Below are positions 10,901 through 22,900 of a DNA stretch of 64,000 bases, in pieces. Origin of the DNA: Solen grandis (taxonomy: Eukaryota > Mollusca > Bivalvia > Adapedonta > Solenidae). Each line of letters starts with the position of its first letter. The first letter of the stretch is position 1. The translations under genes and the position numbers were made by a program. The stretch is taken from contig CM037780.1 in the NCBI GenBank assembly GCA_021229015.1, forward strand, positions 70,255,656 to 70,319,655, written 5' to 3'. The notes beneath the pieces are model-generated. The model had not been told where the DNA came from, searched no databases, and saw nothing but the letters and a program-made list of their open reading frames with translations.

Positions 10901-13900
10901 AAAAATCACTTTCATGTTTTTTGTTAGTTCCTTTCGTCCCTTTCGTTCCTTTCGTGTTTTAGTCATACCGGTTTTATGAAGATGTGAAGTCACTGCTCCA
11001 TAAACAAGAGGGCCATGATGGCCCTGGATTGCTCACCTGGTATCATTAGGCTATGTAAAATCAAGTGACCCCTGGGGCAGGCCACTTTTGACCCAAGGGC
11101 CATGATTTGAACAAACTCGGTAGAGGTCTGCTAGCCCATGTTACATACCAAATATCTAACCTCCAGGCCTTGTGGTTTCTGAGTAGAAAATTTTTCTAGT
11201 TTTTTCCTTTATATAAGTCCATGTAAAATAAAGTGACCCCTGGGAATGGGCCAATTTTGACCCCAGGGTCATTATATGAACAAACTTGGTAGAGGTCTAC
11301 TAGACAAAGTCACACACAAAATATCTAAGCTCTAAGCCTTGTGGTTTCAGAGAAGAATTTTTAAGACTTCACTTTTAAAATCTTTTTTAGCTCCTTTAAA
11401 CTAATTATGCAACAGACCGGAAGCATTTGAAAAGAATTTTTTTTATAGGGGAACACCTTAGGAACATCATTGCCAAATTTGATCACTTTCCCATCAGTAA
11501 TTTCAGAGAAGAAGATGTTATAAATAAATTGTTGATGACCTGACAACTGATGACTCACGATGATTGCATTCTAAATACTTTAAAAGCATATCAAGATAAT
11601 ATTTTCAGAATATTTTATCATAATGTGTAACTTATAAATGTGTTTTATAAGTTACAGGTGAAAATACTGTCAAATACACCACATGCAAAAAAAGTCATTG
11701 TCTGGACCAAAATATACACAAAATCTACCCCAAAGCTTTGAAATATTATACAGTAGGCACTCGTTATCTCAAATTTCATGGGACCAAAAATAAGACTTCC
11801 AGATGTCCGTAATTTGACCATTCCGAAATGAGGTATTTTCGGCTTGTGAACAAGAAATCTTACCTGTTTCATTGTATTAATATTGTGTCGATATCATGAA
11901 GAAGATGGCATATTTTTTTTTAATATATAATTAATAAATAATAATCCATAAGTAGCATATTTTTCTTTATTTATTCAACCGTTTCTTTCTATAAATACAG
12001 AAAGGTAAACGAAATAAACAAATATGGTTACACCAATAATATAGATCGAAAACATGCGAACTGCATTCTATTAATAAAGAGCACTTATATACATGCACAA
12101 TATTCAAAGCACTTTGCACAACGCCATATTGCTCAGCCCTCAAAGATGGACAAGTAGGTTCTAGAGACATTGTGAATTATTACCTGGGTTTATTCTTCGA
12201 TAGTATTTAAAAAAAATCTGGCACATTTTGAGCAAAGATTGTCAAGCACAACGCCTTGGTTTGCCATATAATTACCAAAATATTTAAAAATATCAATTTT
12301 AAACCTAAAATACGATTTGTCGTACACCCCAAATTGAGTCACCAGTTTACTGATAGGTGTGAAAAGGGGGTAATTAGCTTTGGAATTTAAAAACAGTAAT
12401 TTGAAATAAATAAATTTTAGACACAGAAGTTAATGTATATAGATGAAGAAGGGAAAAATCTGGACCAAGTCAAATAATTTGACATAGCCGAAATTTCGAT
12501 ATACGCGAATTGGAGATAACGAGTACCAACTGTATATATAGATGTTTTTGATAACAAGAGATTTTCCTTATATCCTAGTCAATGTAAAAATCAAGTGACC
12601 CCTTCGGCATGGCAAATTTTGACCCCAGGGCCATAATTTGAACAAAATTACTACAGGTTTACTAGGCCATGTTAAACACCAAATATCTAAACTCTAGCCT
12701 TTGTGGTTCTGACACGAATATTTTTCTAGTTTTCCCTATACAAGTCTATGTAAAATCAAGAGACCCCTGGAGCGGGGCGAATTTCAAACCCAGGGTCATG
12801 ATTTGAACAAACTTGGAAAAGGTTTATAAAGCAATATCTAAGCTCTAGGTCTTGCAGGTTGGAGAAGAGAATTTTTAAAGATTTCACTTTAAAAATCTTT
12901 TTTTTTGGCTCCTGTGACCCAGATATGCAACAGACTGGAAACATTTGAACAACTTTGGTAGAGCTTCATGCAAGAAAAATCACAGGCAATTTTAATCAAA
13001 TTTGGCCATTGGTTTAGGAGGAGATGCCTCACCGTGTTAACTAAAACTATTTTTTTTAAAATTTTAGCCAATTTGCATAAAAACACCTAAATGTGACTTT
13101 CGGATCCTCAACATTTGGCAAACATAATTTCAATCATGATTTTAATACAAGTATCTTAAACTCTTATATGCTACCAAAAATAAATGAGAAATTAAAAAGA
13201 AAATTAACTGAAAAATTCTAAAGGGGCATAACTCCTGACCTAATTGGCTGATATAATCAGCCATAATTGAGTTTGACCAAGTGAATATAGTCATAAACAT
13301 CGTCATAAAGTGTGAAGATGATTGCATACACATTCACGTTGACTGTTTATTGTCCATTCTGGTCTGAGATAATAGCAACTGCTGACCATGTTAAACAGGG
13401 TCACGCTATAAAGTTGGTACATTTAGTGAGATATCTTACCGTCAGACCTTAGAGTGACCATTACAGACAGCCTCACATTATATACAAATTACCGCTAATG
13501 CAGAATAGACTGGAATTCATAAAATGTATTTTCACTCCTACCATTACCTAGTTCTATGAATTATTCATTTATATGTTAGGATTCTGTGGCCTATTCAAGG
13601 CTCAATAATTTATAACAACTTAAAGCAAGCCACAGCAGTTTCTTAAAATATAATAATGAATTGAACTACTGAGGTTTCCCATATGGAAAATTGGATACAA
13701 TAATGTCAAAGAAAATAATCAATTTATCTACACTAAAGAGGAATATATCCAATAAATATGTTCCTGAATATTCTCTTTTAAGTTCCAGAATTCAATAAAA
13801 CAGTATAATATCTGCACAATATATGTGTTTCGCTATGTGTCTACAAAATCTATAAAGAAGAGGTTTCATCTTCCAAGCATGTGAGATAATGTTCATTTGG

Positions 13901-16900
13901 GACGTTAATTGTGGTGACTTATAGCCCAATCAATGGGTTTGAATCACTGACCAATAGGTTAAGCTATTAGGATTTTCCAATATCTTCATAGGTTAAGGTA
14001 AAATATCAGTCAAAGGCACAGTTTTGCAATACAGTGTTGATAATGTAAAAATATAGCAAGATTTGGGTTGCCAACCTAAATGATTTAAATACATATCATA
14101 AACTCACCCCCAAAAAGAAATGCATAGTACATGTAGCAGGATATAATAATACAAGAGAATCAGTAGAACCAATGGATGCTCCCTGAATAAATGCTAAATA
14201 ACAAAGGGCAATAACTCCAAAATTATGCAAAACAAAATTGTGGTTCTTGTACACAGCACTTCTCCTCATTAAGATCTATCTACCTATGAAGTTTCATGTT
14301 GATACCTATTATACTTTTTATGCTATGCTCCGGACAAAATTTAAGTATGAAAAAAAAAAAAAAAAAAAAAGGGCAAAAACTCCAAAATTATGCAAAACAG
14401 AGTTGCAGTTCTTATACACTGCAATTCTCCTCATTAAGATGTATCTACCTATGAAGTCTCATGTTGAAATCTCTTATACTTTTTGTGCTATGCTCTGGAC
14501 AAAATTTAAGTATGAAAAAAACAAAGGGCAATAACTCCAAAATTATGCAAAAGAGAGTTGTGGACACTGCACTTCTCCTCATTAAAATCTATTTACCTAT
14601 GAAGTTTCATGTTAAAACCTCTTATACTTTTTGTGCTATGCTCCGGACAAAATTTAAGTATGAAAAAAACAAAGGGCAATAACTCCAAAATTATGCAAAA
14701 CAGAGTTGCGGTTCTTGTACACTGCACTTCTCCTCATTAAGATCTATCTACCTATGAAGTTTCATGTTGATTTCTCTTATACTTTTTGTGGTATGCTCTG
14801 GACAAAAATGTTAGTATGAAAAAAAGGGCAATAACTAAACAAGAGGCCCGTGATGGCCCTAAATCGCTCACCTGAGATATATAGGTTGACCTAAGGAACA
14901 TCTGTACCAATTTATTTTAAAATCTGGCCAGTAGTTTTGAAGAAAATGATTTTTAAAGTTTTCATTTTTTTTTTCTCTTTGTTGCCAAGGCAACCAGAGT
15001 TCTATATGGATCAATTTTATTTTCGGAACTTTTGTGAAGGTTGACCCAAGGATCATTCCTGCCAAATTTAATCAGTTCTGTCCAGTGGTTTCAGAGGAGA
15101 TGTTGTTTAAAGGTTTCTCTATATACATATAAGGCAAATAAGCCCTGCCCCTGGCGGCCATGCTTTTTAACGGATCGGAATAATTTTAGCAACTCTGGTA
15201 GAGATTGGCCCAAGGAACATCTGTACCAATTTATTTTAAAATCTGGCCAGTAGTTTTGAAGAAGATGATTTTTAAAGTTTTCATTTTTTTTCTTTTTGTT
15301 TCCATGGCAACCAGAGTTCTACATGGATCAAGTTTAATTTAGTTACTTTTGTGAAGGTTGACCCAAGGATCATCCCTGCCAAGTTTAATCAAATTCTGTC
15401 CAGTGGTTTCCGAGGAGATGTTGTTTAAAGTTTTCCCTATATACATATAAGGCAAATAAGCCCCACCCCTGGCGGCCATGTTTTTTAACGGATCGAAATA
15501 ATTTTAGCAAGTTTGGTAGAGGTTGACCCAAGGAACATCTGTACCAATTTATTTTAAAATCTGGCCAGTAGTTTTGAAGAAGATGATTTTTAAAGTTTTC
15601 ATTTTTTTTCTTTTTGTTGCCATGGCAACCAGAGTTCTACATGGATCAAGTTTATTTTAGCAACTTTTGTGAAGGTTGACCCAAGGATCATCCCTGCCAA
15701 GTTTAATCAAATTCTGTCCAGTGGTTTTAGAGGTGATGTCATTTAAAGGTTTCTCTATATACATATAAGGCAAATAAGCCCCGCCCCTGGCGGCCATGTT
15801 TTTTTATGGATCGGAATAATTTTAGCAACTTTGGTAGAGGTTGACCCAAGGAACATCTGTACCAAATTATTTTGAAATCTGGCCAGTAGTTTTGAAGGAG
15901 ATGATTTTTAAAGTTTTCAAATTATTTTTCTTTTTGTAGCCATGGCAACCAGAGTTCTTCATGGATCAACTTTATTTTAGCAACTTTTGTAGAGCCTCAC
16001 CCAAGGAACATTCCTGCCAAGTGTCATTAAATTCTGTCCAGCGGTTTCAGAGGAGATGTCGTTTAAAGCAAATTGTTGACGAGACGACGCACGACGACGG
16101 ACGCCGGACGAAGGGCGATCACAAAAGCTCACCTTGAGCACTTTGTGCTCAGGTGAGCTAAAAATCATGCAAAACAGAGTTGTGGTTCTTGTACAATGCA
16201 CTTCTCTTCATTGAGATCTATCTACTTATAAAGTTTCATGTTGATACCTCTTGTAGTTTTTGTGTTATTTGTGTTATGCTCCGGACAAAGTTATGACGGA
16301 CAGACGGACGAAGCGGTAACACTATGCTCTTCCTTCGGGGAGTATAAAAAGAAATATACCTGAAACACCTGGTCAGTGGTTGGCGTTGCAACCAGCAGCT
16401 TCTGCAGCCTGGCCTGTATTGCAATCACATGGACCCTGGACTCTGTGCTCCCATCATAACACAGGGACCCAAGACAGAAGGCTAGGCCAAGGAGAGAACC
16501 CATCCTGGAAACAGGTAGTAAACACTCTCAAACAAAAGTGAGAGCTCTCTAAACAGGAAATGTTTAAATACAATGCTTCACAGGAATCCAAAAACTGTGT
16601 GGGGGTTTACATCCAATCAAATCACAATCACAACTCCACACCATCCCAATCCTCACACACCATATCCCAACCCAACAAATCACCCAACTAAACCAAACCA
16701 AACCCAATCCAACCCCCACCCCAAAACAAACATGACACACACCAAGGTAATGAACGCTAAATTTTCAGGGCAAAATGAAGGTATCTTCATGGTGATACAA
16801 AATGTGACATCAATTTGCTCTCATTTTTGAATGAAATCTATCAAGAAAAGTAGCTATGCAACTATTTAAAATAGTAAGAGCTATACTGATGTATTTCATT

Positions 16901-19900
16901 ACTCTTCAGAGCCATAGGGAAGTACATGTATGTTAACAATGTAAAACCTTATCAAACAGAAATCTCCAATCTGACCTGACATACTCATGGTCTGACATTG
17001 TATAAATGACATACTCATTATGTAACATGACTAAAACAAGAGGGCCAAGATGGCCCTGTGTCGCTCACCTGAGTAAGATTGCTGTGTTAAGCATGATTAC
17101 AAAAATGTGGCATCTAAAGTGTTTTGACATTTGACTAAGTGACATAGATTTTGATCCTACCTATATTTGCACTCATCTGGGATTCCATGCAGTCATTATT
17201 CTTATCAAGTTTAATGAAGGCTGGGACTTCCATGTGACCAATTTTCAAACTCATCCAATATTTCATGTAGACAAACATCCTGACTAATTTTCATGAAGAT
17301 TTGGCAAAAACTGTGGCCTCTAGTATATTTATATAAGATTTGACCTAGTGACCTTAGTTTAAGTTTCTGACCCAACATGACCCTATTTTAAACTAATCAG
17401 ACATCCTAACCAAGTTTCATGAAGATTGGGCTAAAACTGTGACCTCTAGAGTGTTCACAAGGTTTTTCTAAGATTTGACCTGGTGACCTAGTTTTTGACT
17501 CCATGTGACCCAATTTCAAACTTATTCGAGATATTATGTAGACTAACATCCTGACCAAATTTAATTAAGATTGGGCTAAAACTGTGGCCTCTAGAATGTT
17601 CAAAAGGTTTTTCTAAAATTTGACCTGGTGACCTTGTTTCTGACCCCACGTGACCCAATTTCAAACTCATTCGAGATGTCATGAAGACAAACATCCTGTC
17701 CAATTTTCATGAAAATTGGGCCAAAACTGTGGCCTCTATAGTGTTCACGAGCAGTTGTTGACAACGGACAAAAGGCGATCACAAAAGCTCAACCTGAGTA
17801 CAAGTGCTCAGGTGAGCTAAAAAACCTGTTGTAGTTTAAATCTGGATGTCAGAAAAACACTCCTCCCAAGTTAAGTGTATAAAACCATTTCTTTTTCACT
17901 TCAAACAAATCTGCATCCTTAGTAAAAAAAAATAAAGTAGAGGCTGGTTTTGTTTGGTTCTCTTAATGAGGTTTTAAAGAATAAGAACAAAAGAGAATCC
18001 TGAATGATAGTTAATGATCATGTCTCCAAGTTCTGGTTAATGATGCCATCTGAGACCATGCAGTACTTCTGATTACTTAACTTGAGAACTATTAAAGAGT
18101 AAATGCTAGTTTTATAAAGAACTACAAAAAAAACCAGATGTTTGACTGCAGTAGGAACTGATTGACTATGTGATAAATAATATTAAAGAGAAACTATGTT
18201 TGTGGTTGCATTAAAGGTGTTTCCTACACTAACAGTGTTTTAATATATAGACAAAGAGGGAATATTAAAACTAGTGCAGATAATTTCCTTAAACTTTGCA
18301 ATGATTGTAGAGAATCACACTAGAAACAAATTCATGGAAAAAAATTGGGGGTCCCCCATTCTACTTTTTGAGTTATCTGCCCCTGAAAGTGATTTTTTTG
18401 TGCTTTTATGTCATTTTTGAGGGCAGATAACTCAAGATGAGCCTATCAATACCTTATTTTTTTCAATTATCCTTTTCAAGGACAGATAACTCAAGATGAG
18501 CCAATCAATACCTTATTTTTTCACATTATTGTTTTGTTATTTAATTTCCAGTCAGTATGCAAAGTTTGAAACAATTCTACCCAACAGAATTTTCATAATG
18601 TTCCAGCACATACGAGGATGGTTCCATAAGTATTGCAACTTTGCAAAACACAAAATAACAAAAGCACTAAAGACTTTTTTATATCATGCCTTCGAAGTAT
18701 TTGCTCTTTATCTTAACGCAAAGTCTTAATCTTCTGATCTGATTATGTTTCATCATATCTGTAAATATTTGTCCACAAGGGCTTTGGCCTTCTGGATTTA
18801 TATAAAATAAAGTCTATCTGAGCATTGTTTGGGTATAGTCTTGAGATAAGGGAAAATGTCTGAGCCTATAGCATTTCTACTGTGATATCTGTGACCCTCA
18901 AGGAATTATTTAAGTTTTGGAAATAAAAAGAAGCCTCAAGGTCAAGTAAGGAGGGTGTGGTAGAACAGACACGCCCTTGTGCTTCAACAACTGTGTTGAT
19001 ATATAGATGACTTGTGAGCCAGAGCATTGTCTTGCAGTAGGGTCATACCTGATAAACAAACAACTGGGCCCCTCTTTTTTTTTTAACCTTTTCTCAAGTT
19101 TTTTAAGTACAATATCACAATATACTTTGCCAGTAACTGTCCTACCACATGGAATCACCACCTGAATGGTTTCTCCATGACTATATAAGAAAACAGCATA
19201 CATGACTTTCTTTACACTTAAAATTCTTTTAGCTACAGAAGGTTTGCTTGCCCATTTAGTGGCCCATATTTTGTTACTACACTTTGTGGCTGGCTGCACC
19301 CATGTCTCACCAACAGTGACAAGGTAAGAAAACTTTCTCTGGTTGAATTAAGGATACAGTTTCAACAATTTTTGGGTGGTCGAAACACACTACCTTTTTT
19401 GGTCCTCATGCAGTAAGCAAATTGTGTATCCATCTGGCAGTGATACGCCATACTTTCAAATCACGCTTCATGATCTTAAAAGCTGATCCTGTTGAAATGC
19501 CGACTGCCTAATCTATCTGACTTGTAGTCCAACATGCATCCTTTTCAGGATATTTTGTACTCTTTCGATTGTTTGAGGGACAATTGCACTGGCTGGCCTT
19601 CCTGGCCTTGGTGCACTTTCAACTGACACAATCCCACTTTTAAAGTGCTCATACCATCTTATTACTGCTGAATATGACATAATGTGATGTCCATATGAAA
19701 CACGTAATTCGTGAAAACGGGTTTCATATACCTCTTATTTCTTTATTAATTACTTTTGCCATGACATACACAGAGCCTATGAATATACACACTTTGAATG
19801 AATGTAAAGTTTAAACTGATAGAGAGATTTCAAAGTGTGTTATACCATAAGGGAGCTATTGAATTGAACCATGATATGAAATGAATACCAAGGGAAAAGC

Positions 19901-22900
19901 GTGGAAATTGTGGATTTTGTGGCAAAAATTGAAACACTTATTGAACCATCCTCGTAAACATACTCTTTTTTTTTCTTGGAAAAAAAAAATCTAATTACAG
20001 TAGAACCTCATTAAATCGAAGTCCTTGGGACCAAGCTTAAAACTTCAAAATAACGATTATTCGGATTAAAAATTAGATGGAAATTTCAGTTTGTGAGCGT
20101 GCATGTCTGTATTTTCATTACCGGTGCATATTGTGGAACCAAAAGGGCCATAAAGGGCCATTGATCAAATTCCACCAAGAGTTATTAAACTAGATGGTTT
20201 GATGCCCCTGAACACCTTTATAAAGTCTCAAGTCAGTCTAATGACTAATTGTTAAGATATAAGCATGGTAGGATGTTGAATACAAAGATTTAATCCAAAA
20301 AGGGGAGATAAATTTGTGAAAACAGGTAAACTATATCTGACCTTCCTTGGTAAACTTGACTGATAACTCATACCCATGTTAAAGTTTTTAAAAAGGTTTT
20401 ATCGATAAAGGAGATATCCAAAACAGACAAAAAATTAACCTTTTCTTTTAAGTCTAATAGTGGCATTAACAGCTGACAGAGTTATTTGATTTGTCTGATT
20501 TATTCACCTTGTTCTATTCAATAAGCATGTGAAGTTTGCAGCAAACTTCTTTGATAGTATACAAAATATTAACCTCTGAATAACATTCATCAAACACCAA
20601 TGCCATTGCGTGTAGTATAGCTCTTACTATTCTTCAAATAGTCGAGCTAAAAAGAAAGTTATACACCATTGGTTATAAGCTACATGAAAGATGGACCAAA
20701 CAAACTGTTGGTGCCAGCTCCATGTGACTTGAGCCAAGGCCATCAAGACTTTTTAAAATGACCCACCTGTTCTCTGCCTGGGAGAAGCAACATTCCTCAA
20801 GAGCGTCCAGAGCCTCCATCACTGTCATCGACCCCTATGTGTAATATAAAGACTTCCTCATAACCCATGTTTGATGAATGCACTCATCTAGTTTGATTAT
20901 AACAATTGTTGTAGAGAGTCATGAGGATCTCGGGTATGACAAGATCAGCTTCAAAAAAAAAAAAATCTTTTAAGAAGAGTTAAGGGTTTGTATTTATTGC
21001 CTGTATGGGGGGTTATGCATTTTTGATACAACTTTATAATTAAATATATAATTTCCATTCTATATGTATCTGTTAATTTTGTTAGCCTGATCTGGGTTGT
21101 CTGTGGTGCAGCATGATGATTATATAATGTAGTTCCTGAATGGTCAGCAGTAATCCTTACCTTGGAGCCAGCCATGTTTGTGAAACTCTCATGGACCAGG
21201 TTGCCAAGAAACATACCCAACCCCAGACCATGGAAGGTGTGTAACACGGTGGGACTCTCCAAGGAACCTGGTTGTCCTGGTAACCGCTCCATCAGCAGGC
21301 TCACAATAGTGTATACCAGCTCTGGTTCAAAGGCAAGAAATATGTGTAAGGTATAATATTAAGAAATATATGCAAACTGTGGGTTGATCAGGGGAAATAT
21401 ATGGACAACTGTGGGATGATCAGGGGAAATATATGAATATATGGACAACTGTGAGTTGATCAGGGAAATATATGGATATATGGACAACTGTGGGTTGATC
21501 AGGGGAAATATATGAATATATGGACAACTGTGGGTTGATCAGGGAAATATATGGACAACTGTGAGTTGATCAGGGAAATATATGGACAACTGTGGGTTGA
21601 TCAGGGGAAATATATGGATACATGGACAACCGTGGGTTGATCAGGGGAATATATGGATATATGGACAACCGTGGGTTGATCAGGGGAATATATGGACAAC
21701 TGTGGACTGATCAGGGGAAATATATGGATATATGGACAACTGTGGGCTGATCAGGGGAAATATATGGACAACCGTGGGTTGATCAGGGGAAATATATGAA
21801 TATATGAACAACTGTGGGTTGATCAGGGAAATATATGAATATATGGACAACTGTGAGTTGATCAGGGAAATATATGAATATATGGACAACTGTGAGTTGA
21901 TCAGGGGAAATATATGAATATATGGACAACTGTGAGTTGATCAGGGAAAATATAAGAATATATGGACAACTGTGGATTGATCAGGGAAAATATATGGATA
22001 TATGGACAACTGTGGGCTGATCAGGGGAAATATATGAATATATGGACAACTGTGGGTTGATCAGGGGAAATATATGAATATATGGACAACTGTGAGTTGA
22101 TCAGGGGAAAATATAAGAATATATGGACAACTGTGGATTGATCAGGGAAAATATAAGGACAACTGTGAATTGATCAGGGGAAATATATGGACAACTGTGA
22201 GTTGATCAGGGGAAATATATGAATATATGGACAACTGTGAGTTGATCAGGGGAAATAAATGAATATATGGACAACTGTGAGTTGATCAGGGGAAATATAT
22301 GGACAACTGTGAGTTGATCAGGGGAAATATATGAATATATGGACAACTGTGGGTTGATCAGGGGAAATATATATGGACAACTGTGAGTTGATCAGGGGAA
22401 ATATATGGACAACTGTGGGTTGATCAGGGGAAATATATTGACAACTGTGAGTTGATCAGGGGAAATATATGGATAAATGGACAACTGTGGGTTGATCAGG
22501 GGAAATATATGGACAACTGTGAGTTGATCAGGGGAAATATATGGATATATGGACAACTGTGGGCTGATCAGGGGAATATATGGACAACTGTGAGTTGATC
22601 AGGGAATATATGGACAACTGTGGGTTGATCAGGGGAAATATATGGATATATGGACAACTGTGGGTTGATCAGTGGAAATCAATGAATTTATGGACAGTGA
22701 TTGATCAGGGTAAAATACCAAGGTGCACTAAGTATCAAGTCTGTAGTACAAATACTTTCAGAGTTACGTGCATCAGAAGCATAAAATATCATATTTTTTC
22801 AAAAACATAGGACCATTACTCTGTCAACTTCAACAAAGTTTCGCAAAAAATACCAAGGAGCACAAGTTCATGTCCTGATTAATATATCCATGAAGTTTCA

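Larger units (their letters stand above)
8634..10970. mobile_element. Mutator-like non-autonomous element with 9-bp target duplication
   Basis: GGTATGACTAAAACACGAAA (then GGAACGAAAGGGACGAAAGG) at the left end recurs inverted at 10927-10969, an identity of about 43 bases. The outer flanks are the same 9-mer, GTTTTATGA, at 8625-8633 and 10971-10979. Long inverted ends with 9-bp duplications are typical of Mutator-like elements. The original element would be about 850 bp; 9038-10524 is a later insertion. No transposase is seen. Confidence 0.8.

Noticed and set aside
14238..14682. Plus-strand frames of 98 and 73 codons with internal peptide repeats
   Set aside because: They are read through tandem units of an interspersed repeat and end at poly-A runs; no protein family resemblance.
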